From: Phascolarctos cinereus
Lineage: Eukaryota > Chordata > Mammalia > Diprotodontia > Phascolarctidae
DNA length: 64,000 nt
NCBI RefSeq assembly: GCF_002099425.1
Contig: NW_018344289.1
Span: 806,001 to 870,000, forward strand
Direction of reading: 5' to 3'
The position numbers and the translations under genes are program-made. Below the pieces are notes generated by a model that ran no database searches, had not been told where the DNA came from, and was given only the letters and a program-made list of their open reading frames with translations. Positions 42,602 through 53,160 of the stretch are shown here, piece by piece (the first letter of the stretch is position 1; each line of letters opens with the position of its first letter).

Positions 42602-43662
42602 TTGCCACTTACAGATGCTCATTCCTGTTCAGCCTATAGAGCACATGGAGAATAAGAGAATACTAAAATTCAGTCTGCATGGGTGATCTCCAAACTGCCT
42701 GATAGTTTATTATTATTGTTAAAGCTGAAATAATTGCTGAAGATATCTGCCTCTGCTCCATTGTACTGTACAGTGATTTCTATATAGTGATTGAAACTGT
42801 AGTGCCCCCATTATAAATAGCATACAATTCTTTTTTTTCTTTTAAAGGCACAGCTATTTGATGATCTGCAGTAAGTATCTTTGTGGGTCTTAAGACATTC
42901 ATACTGTGAAAAATATTCATACAACAAAAGGTATATGGACAAGTGGATAAGTAATTGGTTACATGCCTGGGACTGCCCACAGGGTTTTGTTTTGTCTAAA
43001 AAGAAAAAGCTGTCACTCTGGTCTCCTGAATATCATTACCAGCATTGATATTTTTAAAATGTAGTCTGTTCTGTTCTTTCAATACTAGCTTGGAGAAAAA
43101 TGATATAGATAGCAAGATCTTGGGGGGAGAAAAAGAAAAAAAAATCTTTAACAAATAATTGATGTGTAACTTACTCCACAGTAATCTTTTTTTCTTATCT
43201 CAAATGTAATAATGGCTGTGGGACTGGTATGGCACATTCAGATTAATGGAGTAGTTTGCATAAATGCTTTATGCATCTCATGATCAGTCTGTGTAAAAAT
43301 TTCTACATGAGGTGCAGACTATGAAAAAAAAATTTGAGTGAATCACACTAAATCTGAAATCAAGGTCATCACTAACTCAGGGGGAGGAATCAGGCAATCT
43401 TGCCCCACTGTTCCAAAAGTACTAGTGAAATTTAATTTTGAATGCATTCAGACTTACATATTACCCAAATCCCACAGTGGATTGGAGGATGGATTGCTGT
43501 TTATTTCTGGCCCTCTGATTTCATCGGTGTAGGAAAATTCTGGTGTTGCTACTCTTCATACCAATGCAGATTAGCAGCTTATTAATCTTTTATAGACTTA
43601 GAGTTTCCAAAATAACTTACCCAATATCACACAGCTAAAACATGTTATATATATTGCATAAA

Positions 43663-43673
43663 ACTGTGTGTGT

Positions 43674-43716
<43 letters not shown>
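43663..43716. repeat. (TG)n microsatellite
   Basis: TG run of over 25 units with one TATG interruption, in otherwise unassigned DNA. Confidence 0.95.
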
Positions 43717-43717
<1 letters not shown>

Positions 43718-44111
43718 TTATCTGGTGTGGGGGAAAATGGGGGAGTAAATTAAACAGTAGAAATACAAAGGTTGAGAGAGAATACAAATAGGGAAAATTG
43801 ATCATTGTAAAAATAACAAGGAAATAATATAGATTCCATTGTAGAATCTGTGTTGATGTAAATGGCAGGGATAATAAACTCTAGCAACCTGATTGGGAGA
43901 AGGGCCTGATCAAAAATGAATTCAGCTGAGAAGCTCAATTAGCTGAGGGACATCTTCCTTCTACTCCCTTTGTCTATTTAGGCATGACTGGAAAATAATT
44001 CCACTGTGCTTTTTCCTATCCTCCACTGCTGATGGAATTTTGTAAAATTAATAATTTTTATGAATTAAATTGTTCCCATTATCTTAGGGGAGTTTGTTAT
44101 CTGATATCAGT

Positions 44112-45000
44112 GAAAATGACAAGGAATATTGAAGCCCAATTCCAAAATTACAGGGTCATATAGAAAATATTGCAAACAGCCAGAAAGAAACCATTTAAAT
44201 ATCATGGAACCACAATCAGGATTATGCAGGACCTTGCAGCTTCTAGATTAAAAGATCAGAGGGCATGGAATATGACATTACATAAGGCAAAGGATCTTGG
44301 ATTACAACCAAGGATCAACTAGCCAGTGAAAAAGAGCACAATTTTTTTCTGGGAAGAGGATGGACATTCAATGAAATAGGGCACTTTGAAACTTTCCTGA
44401 TGAAAAAACAGAGTTCAACAGAAAATTTGATTTTCAAATACAAGACTCAAGAGAAACATAAAAAGGAAAACAGGAAAAAAAACCCCAACATGTTATTAAA
44501 AAATTTAAACTGTTTGCATCCCTACAAGGGAAGATAACAAGTGTAACTCTTGAGAACTGTATCATCATGATGACATTTAAAAGAGGTATACATAAACAGA
44601 AGGCAAGGGTATATGCTAACTTTGATGCGATGATAAAAAAAAAATCAAGTTAAATGGGGAAAAGGGATTGTTCTGGGAGAAGAGGAAAGGAGGAGGCAGA
44701 CAATGGCAAATTACATTACATGAAAAGGCACAAAAACCTATTAAAATAGAGAGAAAGAAAGGAGGGAGATGAGCATTGTTTGAACCTTACTCTCATTAGA
44801 AATGGCTCAAAGAAGAAATGACATCAGGTATAGAAATCAAGCTTACTCCATAAGATGTAGGAGGTGAAAAGGGGAAAGAAAAGGGAGGGGTGGATAGAAG
44901 GGAGGGAAGAAGTAGTAAGGGTAAAGGGGAAGAAAAGGGAAGGGGCTGATAGAAGGGAGGGTAGACTGAGGAAGAAGAATGCCTTAAAAAGCAGAATTGG
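44112..45000 (+). mobile_element. L1-class ORF1 C-terminus and partial 3' region
   Basis: CAGCCAGAAAGAAACCATTT, ACAACCAAGGATCAACTAG and CACTTTGAAACTTTCCTGAT are ORF1 C-terminal landmarks; the 3' region follows (TTGATGCGATGATAAAAA, shared with 50,130). Ends with AAAAAGCAGAATTGG, where a type II element is inserted. Both ends are incomplete. Confidence 0.75.
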
Positions 45001-46096
45001 GCCTCTTCTGAGAGCCAAGATGGCAGAGTAAGAAGTAAATGGCTCTCACGATCCGTTATTGACCTCCGAAAGCTCAGAAAATATTGGTCCAGGAAAATCC
45101 CTAGAATACCTGAACCAGCAGAAAGATGGGTTGCAGCTGTCTGGTAGCCCAGGTAGATCGAGGGATTAACAGGAAAGGCTCTTCTTGCCCTGGGGGAAGT
45201 GGAGCAGTATAGAATGGGAGGTATCCCAGCAAGCTAGTGGAAAGGCCCCCCTCAGCATACCAGGGGGAGATATTAAACTCCAGGTGGGGGAGCAAGGAAA
45301 CACCAACACCAGGACCCCTGACTGCCTCAGTAAGGGCAAGGAAAACAGTGGAAACCAGTTCAAAAATCCACCATGTGCCTCATTGTTCTATGGCAACCAA
45401 GCCTCAGCAAAACTCAGAGAAGCACTTGAAGAGGGAGTGTCTCCAGCAGAGAAATATCACAGAGTAATGAAATATCCATTTGAAATGAGCTAAAGAAAAT
45501 GAAAGGCCAAGTGAGTGAAAGTGAAAGTGAAAGGAAGGAAAGGCCCAGGTGAGCAGGCAACCTTCAGGGGCCAGACTACCCAATCCTATCACTAGATTTA
45601 CAGTGTTGCTGATTGTAGTCCAACACCAGGTAAGCGGCCAGAAACCTACAGCTTCCAAATGCCAGCATCAGAGGCCCTAGCACACAAAGCCAGTGACCAA
45701 GCCTGGTCTCCCAACATGAGAAGTTTAGGTCAGTGCCCCCTGTTCCCCAGCAGGAGAGCTCAATCTCTTTAAAGGCCAGGAAATAAGTAAACATCATGAA
45801 CAAAAAAAGAAATGTATCATTGATTCTTATTATGGGGACAGTGATGATCAAGACAGCAATTGTAAAGAAGAAAACCTTGTCAACAAACCCACATCTGAAA
45901 ACTCAAAAGAGAATATGAATGGGTCTGAATCCCAAAAAGCCTTCTTGGAAAAGATCAAGAAGAATTTTAGAAGTCAGATAAGAGAGGTAGAAGAAAAATT
46001 AAGAAAATAAATCAAAGATATGCAAGAGTCAATAGCTTGGAAAAGAAAGGACAAAAATTAACTGTAGAAAACAAGTCCTTAAAAATACCATTGGCC
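45001..46096 (+). mobile_element. L1-class type II element, 5' half (split by HAL1)
   Basis: Type II leader (GAGAGCCAAGATGGCAGAGT, CAGCAGAAAGATGGG, GAATGGGAGGTATCCCAGCA) and ORF1 N-terminus from about 45,796 (ATGAACAAAAAAAGAAATG), similar to 1,914-2,840. Stops at AAAAATACCATTGGCC (46,081-46,096), and the matching AAAAATGCAATTGGCC resumes at 49,341, so the two halves were once continuous. Confidence 0.88.
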
Positions 46097-46952
46097 TGGG
46101 GGCAGAGCCAAGATGGCAGAGTAAAAGCAGTGACTTGCTTGATCTTTCCCTCAAAACCCCTCCAAATATCTATTAAAAGGGCTCTAAACAAATTCTAAAG
46201 AAGCAGAACCCATAAAAAGACAGAGTGAAACAAATTTCCAGTTCAAGATAATGTGGGTGGTGGATCAGAAAGGCATATCACACCGGCCTGGGAAAGGAGT
46301 GAAGTTCAGTGTGGGCACACAAGCCTCAGTGAACCTGGAACAGGCCTCAGAAGCTCAGGCTTCTGCAGGCAACAGTGATGGGTTCCAGACTTCTCAACCC
46401 ACTAACACCAAAGACAACTTAGAAGGTTAATGGGAAAAGTCTGTGACTGTGGTAAGATGGAAGCCTGGGGTCCCAGCCACAGTCCCCAACCTTGGCCCAG
46501 GGATGGTGGCTGCTTCCAGATCTTCTAGTCTACAGACAGAGGGGGAATGGAGTGGCTGATCAAAGGAGGATTGCAAGGATCTCTCTGCTGGTTCAGGATT
46601 CTCTTGCTTTGCCCATGCTTGGATCTGGGTCACAGTTCTGGGTCTCAGTCCTGGGGCGAGGAGGAGTGCTGGTGTGGTGGAGCTTATAAGTGGTGGTAGA
46701 GAGAAAATCTTCCTCAAAATACCAAGAGAAAAAAGAGTGCTTGTCGTCACTCATAGACCAGAGCACAGGGACAGGAAAGGAGTAAACACCTTGCCCTTAA
46801 TCATAGCACCTTGGAAGAACTGAAAATTTACAGGTCCCTACACCTGTAAAATAGCTGCACAAAACCACCAAAGTTTGGGACAGTACATTCTCCACACTGG
46901 AAGCAGACCCCTACCTTAACAAAGAGTTTATAACAAATAATTGTCTGGGATC

Positions 46953-48023
46953 ATGAGCAAGCACCACAAAAAGAGTCAGACCATAGAATCTTACTCTGGT
47001 GAAAAAGAAGATGAAAACATACAACCAGAAGACAACAAAGTCAAAGCTCCTACATCCAAAGCCTCCAAGAAAAATATGAATTCATACCAGGCCATGGAGG
47101 AGCTCAAAAAGGATTTTGAGAAACAGGTAAGAGAAGTAGAGGAAAAACTGTTAGTGACGCAAGAAAGTAAAGAAAAACAAGTCAGCAGCTTGCTAAAGGT
47201 GACCAAAAAAAAATACTGAAGAAAATAACACCTTAAAAAACAGCCTAATCCAAATGGAAAAAGAGATCCAAAAAACCAATGAGGAGGAGATTGCCCTAAA
47301 AAGCAAAATTGGTGGAATGGAAAATTAAGTCCAAAAACTTACTGAGGAAAATACTTCCTTAAATATTAGAATGGAGCAATTGGAAGCTAATGACTTTATG
47401 AGAAATGAAGACACTGTAAAACAAATGTAAAAGAATGAAAAAAAAATGGAAAACAATTTGAAATATCTCATTGCAAAAAGAACTGACCTGGAAAATATAT
47501 CCAGGAGAGAGAATTTAAAAATTATTGGAGTACCTGAAAGCCATGATCAAAATAATAACCTAGACATCATCTTTCAAGAAATTATCAAGGAAAACTGCCC
47601 TGATATTTTAGAACCAGAGGGCAAAATAGAAATGGAAAGAATCTACTGATTATCTCCTGAAAAAGATCTCCAAAGGAAAACTACTAGGAATATTGTAGCC
47701 AAATTCCAGAGTTCCCAGGTCAAGGAGAAAATATTGCAAGCAGACAGAAAGAAACAATTCAAGTACTGTGGAAACACAATCAGGATAACACAAGATTTAG
47801 CAGCTTTTACATTAAAGTACCAGAGGGCATGGAAGATAATATCCTGGAGGGAAAAGGAGATAGGATTACAACTAACAATCACTACCCAGCAAAACTGAGT
47901 ATAATACTTCAGGGGAAAAAATGGATTTTCAGTGAAATAGAAGACTTTCAAACATTCTTGATGAGAAGATTAGAGCTGAATAGAAAATTTGACTTTCAAA
48001 TACAACATTTTAGTGAAACATGA
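46953..48023 (+). pseudogene. HAL1 ORF1, nearly full length but frame-broken
   Basis: ATG at 46,953 (MSKHHKKSQTIESYSGEK) to the stop at 48,023, 1,071 nt. Visible in order: acidic N-terminus (KEDENIQPEDNK), AMEELKKDFEKQVREVEEKL coiled coil, heptad repeats, the RRM core RRENLKIIGVPESHDQ with IIFQEIIKENCPD at 47,510-47,620, and the C-terminal domain ending EDFQTFLMRRLELNRKFDF. Three open pieces (to 47,219; 47,446-47,649; 47,829-48,023) lie in different frames, so no complete protein can be made. In L1 the protein is a trimeric RNA-binding chaperone; function here is inferred from the family. Confidence 0.9.
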
Positions 48024-48157
48024 AGAGATAAACTGGAAAGAGAAATCATAAGAGGCATGTTAAGGTTGAACTGTTTACATTCCTGCATGGAAAGATGATA
48101 TTTGTAACTGATGGGACCTTTGTAAGTATGAGGGTAGTTGGAGAGTAGTGAATTTTA

Positions 48158-48201
<44 letters not shown>

Positions 48202-48336
48202 CATAATATATGTGTATACATATATAATATATATATATGCATGTATATTTTATATAGATGTATATATATATGTGTGTGTGTTTGTATTTATTCACAGATA
48301 GATATAGAGATAGATAGATGCATAGATAGATAGATA
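48158..48336. repeat. (TG)n, TATA and (GATA)n tracts inside HAL1
   Basis: TG run at 48,158-48,197, TATA-rich middle, GATAGATA run at 48,296-48,337. Sits between ORF1 and the 3' region as in the other HAL1 copies. Confidence 0.93.
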
Positions 48337-48921
48337 AAGGGCACAGGGTTAATTGAAGGAAGATGAAGGGGTGATATACGGAGAATAAAATTAAGGGATG
48401 AGAGAGGATTATATGGGGAGAAGGAGAAAGGGAGAGGTTTGGGGTAAATTATTTCACATAAAACAGACAAGAAAAGGCTTTTACAGTGGAGGGGAAATGG
48501 GGGAATATGACAGGGAATGAGTGAATCTTATTCTTCTCAGATTTGGCTTAAGGAGTGGACAACATGCAAAATCAATTGGGTATGAAAATTTATCTTACCC
48601 TACAGAAAATAAGGGGGAAGGGGACAAGAGAGCAGGGAGATGATAGAAGGGAGGGCAAATTGGGTGAGGAAGTAATCAAAAGCAAATACTTCTGAAGAGG
48701 GACAGGGTCAAAAGGGAGAATAGAATAAATGTGGGCAGGATAGGATGAAGAGAAATATACTTAGTTTTTCACAAAATGACTACTGTGGAAGTGTTTTGCA
48801 TGACTACAAATGTATAGCTTGTATTGAGTTGCTTGTCTTTTCAATGAGGATGAGTGGGGAAGGAGGAAGGGAGAAAATTTGGAACCCAGAGTTTTAAAAA
48901 TACGTGTTAAAAATTCTTTTT

Positions 48922-49066
48922 GAGGCAGCTAGGTGGCACAGTGGTTACAGCATTGGCCCTGAAGCCAGGAGGACCTGAGTTCAAATCCTGCCTCAGACCA
49001 AACACTTGACACTTTATAGCTGTGTGACCCTGGCCAAATCACTTAACCCCAATTGCCTAAAAAAAA
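48922..49066 (+). mobile_element. WSINE-type SINE inside HAL1 3' region
   Basis: GAGGCAGCTAGGTGGCACAG head, GGTTACAGCATTGGCCCTGA, GAGTTCAAATCCTGCCTCAG, CACTTAACCCCAATTGCC and a pure A tail. Flanks AAAATTCTTTT and AAAATTGTTTT look like the target duplication. Same short form as the copy at 15,039. Confidence 0.93.
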
Positions 49067-49340
49067 AAAAATTGTTTTCACATGCTACTGAGAAATAAGA
49101 AATATACAAAATGGGGTATAGAAATCTATCCTGCGCTACAGGAAAATAGAAAGTAAAGGGGATAAGAGAAACAGGGGTTGAATAGAAGAGAGGGCAGATT
49201 AGAGGAAGGGTTATACAGAATGCATGCCATCTTGGGGTAGGTGGAGAGTTAAGATGGGGAGAAAATTTAGTACTTAAAATTTTGTGAAAGTGAATGTTGA
49301 AAACTAAAAATAAATAAAACAATACAAAAAGAAAACATTA

Positions 49341-50265
49341 AAAAATGCAATTGGCCAAGTTGGGGGGGGGGGATCTACGTGGAAGAAAACAGCTCCTTAG
49401 AAAGCAGCATTGGCCAAATGGAGAAGGAGGTACAAAATCTAATAGAAGCAAACAATTTGTTAAAAATTAGAATTGGGTAAATGGAACCTAATGACTCTAT
49501 GAGAAAGAGAAAATCAGTAAATCAGAAAGAAAACAATGAAAAAATAGATGGTAACGTAAAATACCTCATTGGTAAAACAACTGAGCTGGAAAATAGAGCC
49601 AGGAGAGACAATTTAAAAATTATTGATATACCTGAAAACCGTGATGAAAAAAAGAGACTGGACAGCATTTTTCTGAAAATCATCAAGGAAAAGTGCCATG
49701 AGGTCCCTAGAACCAAAAGGAAAAGTAGCCATAGAAAGAATCCAGTGATCACTTCCTGAAAGATATAGGAATATAGTTGCCAAATTCCAAAATTAGCAGA
49801 TTGCTGTATGGCAAAGGAGCTCGGATTATATCCATGGATCAACTACCCAGCAAAAATGAGCATAATCTTTTAGGGAAGGAGATAGATATTCAACAAAATA
49901 AGGGACTTTCCAACCTTTCTGATAAAAAGACCAGAGTTCAACAGAAAATTTGATCTCCAAATACCAGACATAAGAGAGACATATAAAGGTAAATAACACA
50001 GGGGGGGAAAAAAGGGAAAACTGTTTACATTTGTACAAGAGAAGATGGCACTTGTAACTCTTGATAACTATGTTGTTTAACACCATTTTAAAGGGGTATA
50101 CATAGACAGAGGGGTTGGGTATAAGTTGACTTTGACGTAATGATAAAAAAAATCGAATGAAATGGGTTAAATGGATCTAAATAAGTGGATTAATCAGATC
50201 AAATTAAGGAATTATATTTGGAGAAAAGGAAAGGAGGAGGCAGACAAGGGTAAATTATATTATAG
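49341..50265 (+). mobile_element. L1-class type II element, ORF1 3' half and partial 3' region
   Basis: Resumes ORF1 after the HAL1: GCAGCATTGGCCAAATGGAG, then an open stretch at 49,481-49,759 with KYLIGKTTELENRARRDNLK and IIDIPENRDEKKRLDSIF (RRM core). C-terminal part follows (GGATCAACTACCCAGCAAAA), then 3' region to about 50,265, where L1 ORF2 sequence takes over. Confidence 0.85.
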
Positions 50266-51262
50266 GAGAACTAGAAAAGAGTATGGCAGAATCTAGGTAT
50301 AGACCAAAATCTTACACCATATACCAAAATAAAGGCAAAATAGGTTCCTGATTCAGATTTAAAGGCTGATGCCAGAAGCAAACTGGGATAGCAAGGAATA
50401 ATTGATCGTTCATATTTATAGAGAACAGAAGAATCTATAACCAAACAAGATATAGAGCACATTATGAAAAGCAAAATGAATAATTTTGATTATATTAAAT
50501 TGAAAATTTTTGCACAAACAGTGCCAATGCAACCAAGATTAGGAGGAAAGCAGAAAACTGGGAGTTTTTGCAACCAGTATCTCTGATAAGAGCCTCATTT
50601 TTAAAATATATAAATAAATAAGTCAAATTCATAAGAATACAAATCATTTCCCAATAGATAAATGGTCAAAGGATATGAACAGGCAGTTCTCAGATGAAGA
50701 AATTAAATCCATCTATAGTCATATGAAAAAATGCTCTAAATCACTATTGATTAGAGAAATGAAAATCAGAACAACTCTGAGACACCAGATCACACCTATC
50801 ATTTTTATGTTGTGTCATGTTGGCCAATCTGATGGGAAAACATTCCAGGAGAATGTTGTACACAGTAACAGTCATGTTGTGTGATGATTAACTTTGATGG
50901 AATTAGTTCTTCTCAGCAATGCAAAGATATCAAATATCTACAAATGTCTCATGATGGAAAATGTTATCCACTTCCAGAGAAAGAAATATGGAGTTTGAAT
51001 GCAGATCAAATCACACTATTTGCTCTTTTTTCCCTTCTGTTTTGTTTTTTTTCTTCTTTTTGTTTTTCCTCCTATAGATTCTAATTATTCTTTGGAAGAT
51101 GACTAAGGGGAAAATATGTTTAATAGGAATGTATATGTAGAGCTCATATCAGATTGTGTGCCATCTTGGGGAGGGATATGGAGAAGGAGGGGGAGAAAAT
51201 TTAAAAATCAAAACCTTATGGGAGTGAATGTTAAAAAGTAAAAATAAATTAATTAAAAATTA
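50266..51262 (+). mobile_element. L1 ORF2 C-terminal part and 3' UTR
   Basis: AACCAAACAAGATATAGAGC, TTTTTGCACAAACAGTGCCA, AACCAGTATCTCTGATAAG, CCCAATAGATAAATGGTCAA, AATGCTCTAAATCACTATTG, then a jump (after GGCCAATCTGATGGG) to TGTTGTACACAGTAACAGTC and the 3' UTR ending GTGAATGTTAAAAAGTAAAA. An internal deletion removes the CATACCCTTTGATCCAGCAA-type segment. Tail type matches 8,241-8,730. Confidence 0.88.
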
Positions 51263-52425
51263 AAAATAGGAGGGTATTAAAGAGCTTTGCAATTTCCTAA
51301 AGGCAAAAAAAAGAATAACCTAAATAAATAAATAAATGAAATTTTAAAAAATGTTTGAAACATATGTCTATGATCAAGGCCTCATTTCTCAAACATGTGC
51401 AGAACTCAGTCAAATTTATAAAAAAAAAAAAAAAACAGCCATCCAACAATTGATAAATGAGCAAAAGTTATGATCACTTCTCAGATGAACTTTTTAAGCT
51501 ATCTATAACCATATGAAAAAAATACTCTAACTCATTTTTAATCTGAGAAATGCAAATTAAAACAATTCTGATGTACTAACTCATACCTATTAGATTGGTA
51601 ACAAGATAGAAAAGATAATGACAAATGTTAGAGGGGTTGTGGGAAACTTGAGACATTGTTGGTAGAATTGTGTGTATTCAGCCATTTGGTAGAGCAATTT
51701 GGAACAATGCCCAAAGGCTTATAAAACCATACATACCTTTTGATGTTGCAATATCACTAGTAAGGACCACTACTACTGGGATATACTACTGTATCCCAAA
51801 ATATTTTTTTAAAAAATTCAAAGTATCTACATTACAAAAATATTAATAGTAGCCTATTTACAGGGGCAAATAATTAGAAATTGAAGGGATGTCTATCAAT
51901 TTGGAAATGGTTGAACAAATTTTGGCATGTGAGTATGATGAAGTTCTATTGTACTATAAGAAATCATGAGGAGACACTCAGAAAAATGTGAAAATACTTG
52001 CATGGGTTCTAACAAAATGAAATGTACTGTGTACAAAATAGCAGCCATATTGTTAGACAATCAGCTGTGAATTACTTAGCTATTATCACAATTCAATGAT
52101 CCAAGAGAACTCTAAATGTCTTATGGTGAAAAATGCTATCTATCCTCAGAGAAAGAACTGAGTGTGTCCAAATATAGATGGAAGCATACTTTATGCTTTA
52201 TTTTTCTTTGTTTTTTTCTATCTTCTCTTTTACAACATGACTATTATGGATGTGTTTTGTATAACTACACATGTATAATCTATATTGAACTGCTTGTTAT
52301 CTCAATGTGGGAGATGGGAAGGGAAAAGGAAAGGAGATAATCTGGAACTCAAAATTTAAAAACAAATGTTAAAATTATTTTATATGTACCTGGAAAAAAG
52401 AAAAATAAAATACTAAAAAAAGTGA
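51263..52425 (+). mobile_element. L1 ORF2 C-terminal part and a second type of 3' UTR
   Basis: CTATGATCAAGGCCTCATTT, CAATTGATAAATGAGCAAAA, ATAAAACCATACATACCTTT, ACTGTATCCCAAAATA, then GATCCAAGAGAACTCTAAAT. The 3' UTR ends differently from its left neighbour: TTTACAACATGACTATTATG, CATGTATAATCTATATTGAA, GGAACTCAAAATTTAAAAAC, TATGTACCTGGAAAAAAG. This is the tail found as the first half of the HAL1 3' region. Confidence 0.88.
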
Positions 52426-52429
52426 TGGT

Positions 52430-52930
52430 TGTTTTGTCTTTCATTTTTGAAGCAGACCAATGACATCACAGAGTTATGTCTTGACTTGGGCAAGAATCTG
52501 ATTTAAATGAGGCAGAGTTGTACAAAGTTGTCTCTCTTCCAGAGACATTGAAGTCCAATGGCAAAGGCAAAAGTCAGGATATCATGAATGATCTTGGCAT
52601 CTTTGATGTCTGATCAAGCTTTAAGTGCTTCTCCGTTCCTGTTTTGGCTGCATTCATGTCTATTAGAACAAATTGTTCTCATCTTTCTGTTCCATTGGAG
52701 GGAGTATTAACATGCTAGGGGACATCCTCCTAACTCACTGAATGGTTTGACACCTGTTCATTACTTTTCAACCTGATTTAATTCATCTTCCAAAATATAT
52801 TGGGGTGTGGCTGCTGTGAATGTTACAGGTTTTTGGAGTCACAGGTGAGAAAGCAGATACCAAAGATAGATATAAAGCCCTGAAAAAGACTTGTAAGCCC
52901 TCACATCAAAGGTACCAGTTATCTCTTAAC
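52430..52930 (+). repeat. Interspersed repeat of uncertain class
   Basis: AGACCAATGACATCACAG, GTTATGTCTTGACTTGGGCA, TTTAAATGAGGCAGAGTTGT, ACAAAGTTGTCTCTCTTCCA and CATTGAAGTCCAATGGCAAA recall a repeat I believe is common in marsupial genomes, but I cannot name the family or be sure of its orientation. No coding capacity seen. Confidence 0.5.
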
Positions 52931-52955
52931 ACTCCATACAAAAATGTATATTGTG

Positions 52956-52957
<2 letters not shown>

Positions 52958-53014
<57 letters not shown>

Positions 53015-53160
53015 GACACACACACACACACACACACATACACATGCCCAACCACACACATATATGTATGTATGTATGTATGTATGTATACACACACATA
53101 CACATATGTGGGGGGGTGGGGGTGCTTAGGGTGTGTGTTGGGTATGTGGGTGTGAGAATG
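52958..53160. repeat. Composite (TA)n-(CA)n-(TGTA)n-(GGT)-rich microsatellite
   Basis: About 35 TA units, then CA units, then TGTA units, then a G-rich GGGTGTG tract to 53,160. Long open frames on both strands here are repeat translations. Confidence 0.95.

Larger units (their letters stand above)
40916..44100. other. Unassigned stretch with two GT microsatellites
   Basis: Right flank of copy B. No gene or large repeat recognised. A-rich homopolymer mix at 42,300-42,355. Around 43,570-43,640 CAAAATAACTTACCCAATAT with CACACAGCTA suggests an old MIR-type SINE in reverse. Short open frames have no domain. Confidence 0.45.
46097..49340 (+). mobile_element. Full-length HAL1 nested in type II element
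   Basis: Bounded to the base by a 16-nt target duplication (46,081-46,096 and 49,341-49,356, two mismatches). Begins TGGGGGCAGAGCCAAGATGG; leader 850 nt; ORF1 46,953-48,023; TG and GATA simple tracts at 48,158-48,336; double 3' tail ending GTGAATGTTGAAAACTAAAA with AAAT/A-rich end. A SINE lies in the 3' region. The insertion site TT/AAAAA is a standard L1 endonuclease target. Best-preserved HAL1 in the window. Confidence 0.95.
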
